64,000 bases of DNA from the NCBI RefSeq assembly GCF_002999135.1, contig NZ_CP027229.1:1694001-1758000 (forward strand), given 5' to 3'. The stretch is from Capnocytophaga sp. oral taxon 878 (GTDB lineage: Bacteria; Bacteroidota; Bacteroidia; Flavobacteriales; Flavobacteriaceae). Made by a program: the position numbers and the translations under genes. This document shows positions 63,866 through 64,000 of this stretch, piece after piece. The notes below the pieces were generated by a model. The model searched no databases and was not told the origin of the DNA. It saw only the letters and a program-made list of their open reading frames with translations. Positions within the stretch are counted from its first letter, which is position 1. Each line of letters opens with the position of its first letter.

Positions 63866-64000
63866 ATGAAAAGAACATTTCAACCCTCTAAAAGAAAAAG
63901 AAGAAATAAACACGGATTTAGAGAACGTATGGCAACTGCCAATGGTAGAAAAGTATTAGCTCGTCGCCGTGCTAAAGGACGTAAAAAACTTACTGTTTCA
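63866..64000 (+). CDS. rpmH: 50S ribosomal protein L34 (3' end outside the window)
   Basis: The first 45 residues are seen: [45 protein letters not shown]. This is the standard basic L34 sequence (about 52 residues in this phylum), so only a few codons are missing. Structural protein of the large subunit. In many bacteria rnpA follows, but that is beyond the window. Confidence 0.97.
   Translation, partial: MKRTFQPSKRKRRNKHGFRERMATANGRKVLARRRAKGRKKLTVS

Overview
The window reads as chromosomal DNA of an AT-rich member of the Bacteroidota, most likely a Flavobacteriia of the Capnocytophaga type (taxonomy is inference). Supporting signs are a SusC/RagA receptor start, CarboxypepD_reg-like domains, many lipoproteins, a DnaE with a built-in exonuclease, an NVEALA-family peptide, and at least 16 promoters of the Bacteroidota form (TTG, 19-20 bases, TAnnTTTG) with weak ribosome binding sites. 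I saw no tRNA, rRNA, CRISPR array, transposase or phage gene.

Layout. 1-6.8 kb: SusC fragment, pbpC, tyrS, a WG-repeat lipoprotein and pcm. 6.8-12.6 kb (minus): RND pump, SDR oxidoreductase, an S51 peptidase-like protein and a quinone reductase-like protein. 12.6-21 kb (minus): a compact run of small genes that looks like an immunity/toxin-defence array: a three-paralogue unknown family, GNAT, a colicin/pyocin-type immunity protein, an AlkD/AlkC-like HEAT protein, a zeta-toxin-like kinase with an overlapping 50-residue gene, and several SMI1/KNR4 (SUKH)-like proteins, with truncated duplicates between them. 21-26.5 kb (minus): outer-membrane factor and membrane-fusion lipoprotein of an efflux system, separated by four secreted proteins that look like TonB-receptor N-termini (CarboxypepD_reg plus plug-like motifs) without a barrel. 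27-46 kb (minus): two more CarboxypepD_reg proteins and a large cell-envelope locus of nine six-bladed beta-propeller lipoproteins (six of them close paralogues, one frameshifted), an NVEALA peptide, a membrane CxxC protein, a transglutaminase-like lipoprotein and an O-antigen-ligase-like protein. 46.5-64 kb: core genes lepB, a BASS transporter, pyrB, lptE, a TPR-like protein, secG, groES/groEL, a lipid A acyltransferase-like protein, dnaE, a TonB_C-like protein, carA, a DinB-like protein, eno, a CarboxypepD_reg protein and rpmH.

How it fits together. The NVEALA gene is followed on the same strand by propeller, CxxC, transglutaminase and O-antigen-ligase-like genes with 0-10 base gaps after the propeller, and a signal peptidase gene lies just upstream. 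This looks like one exported-peptide/envelope-modification system. The rest of the 29-40 kb region looks like repeated duplication and decay of it: NVEALA leaders remain in front of two other propeller genes, and copies of the transglutaminase gene's 5' end survive as hairpins that now look like terminators. Elsewhere, a 43-bp dispersed repeat occurs five times, always upstream of and co-oriented with a gene, and a perfect 137-bp tandem duplication places a truncated SecG start in front of secG.
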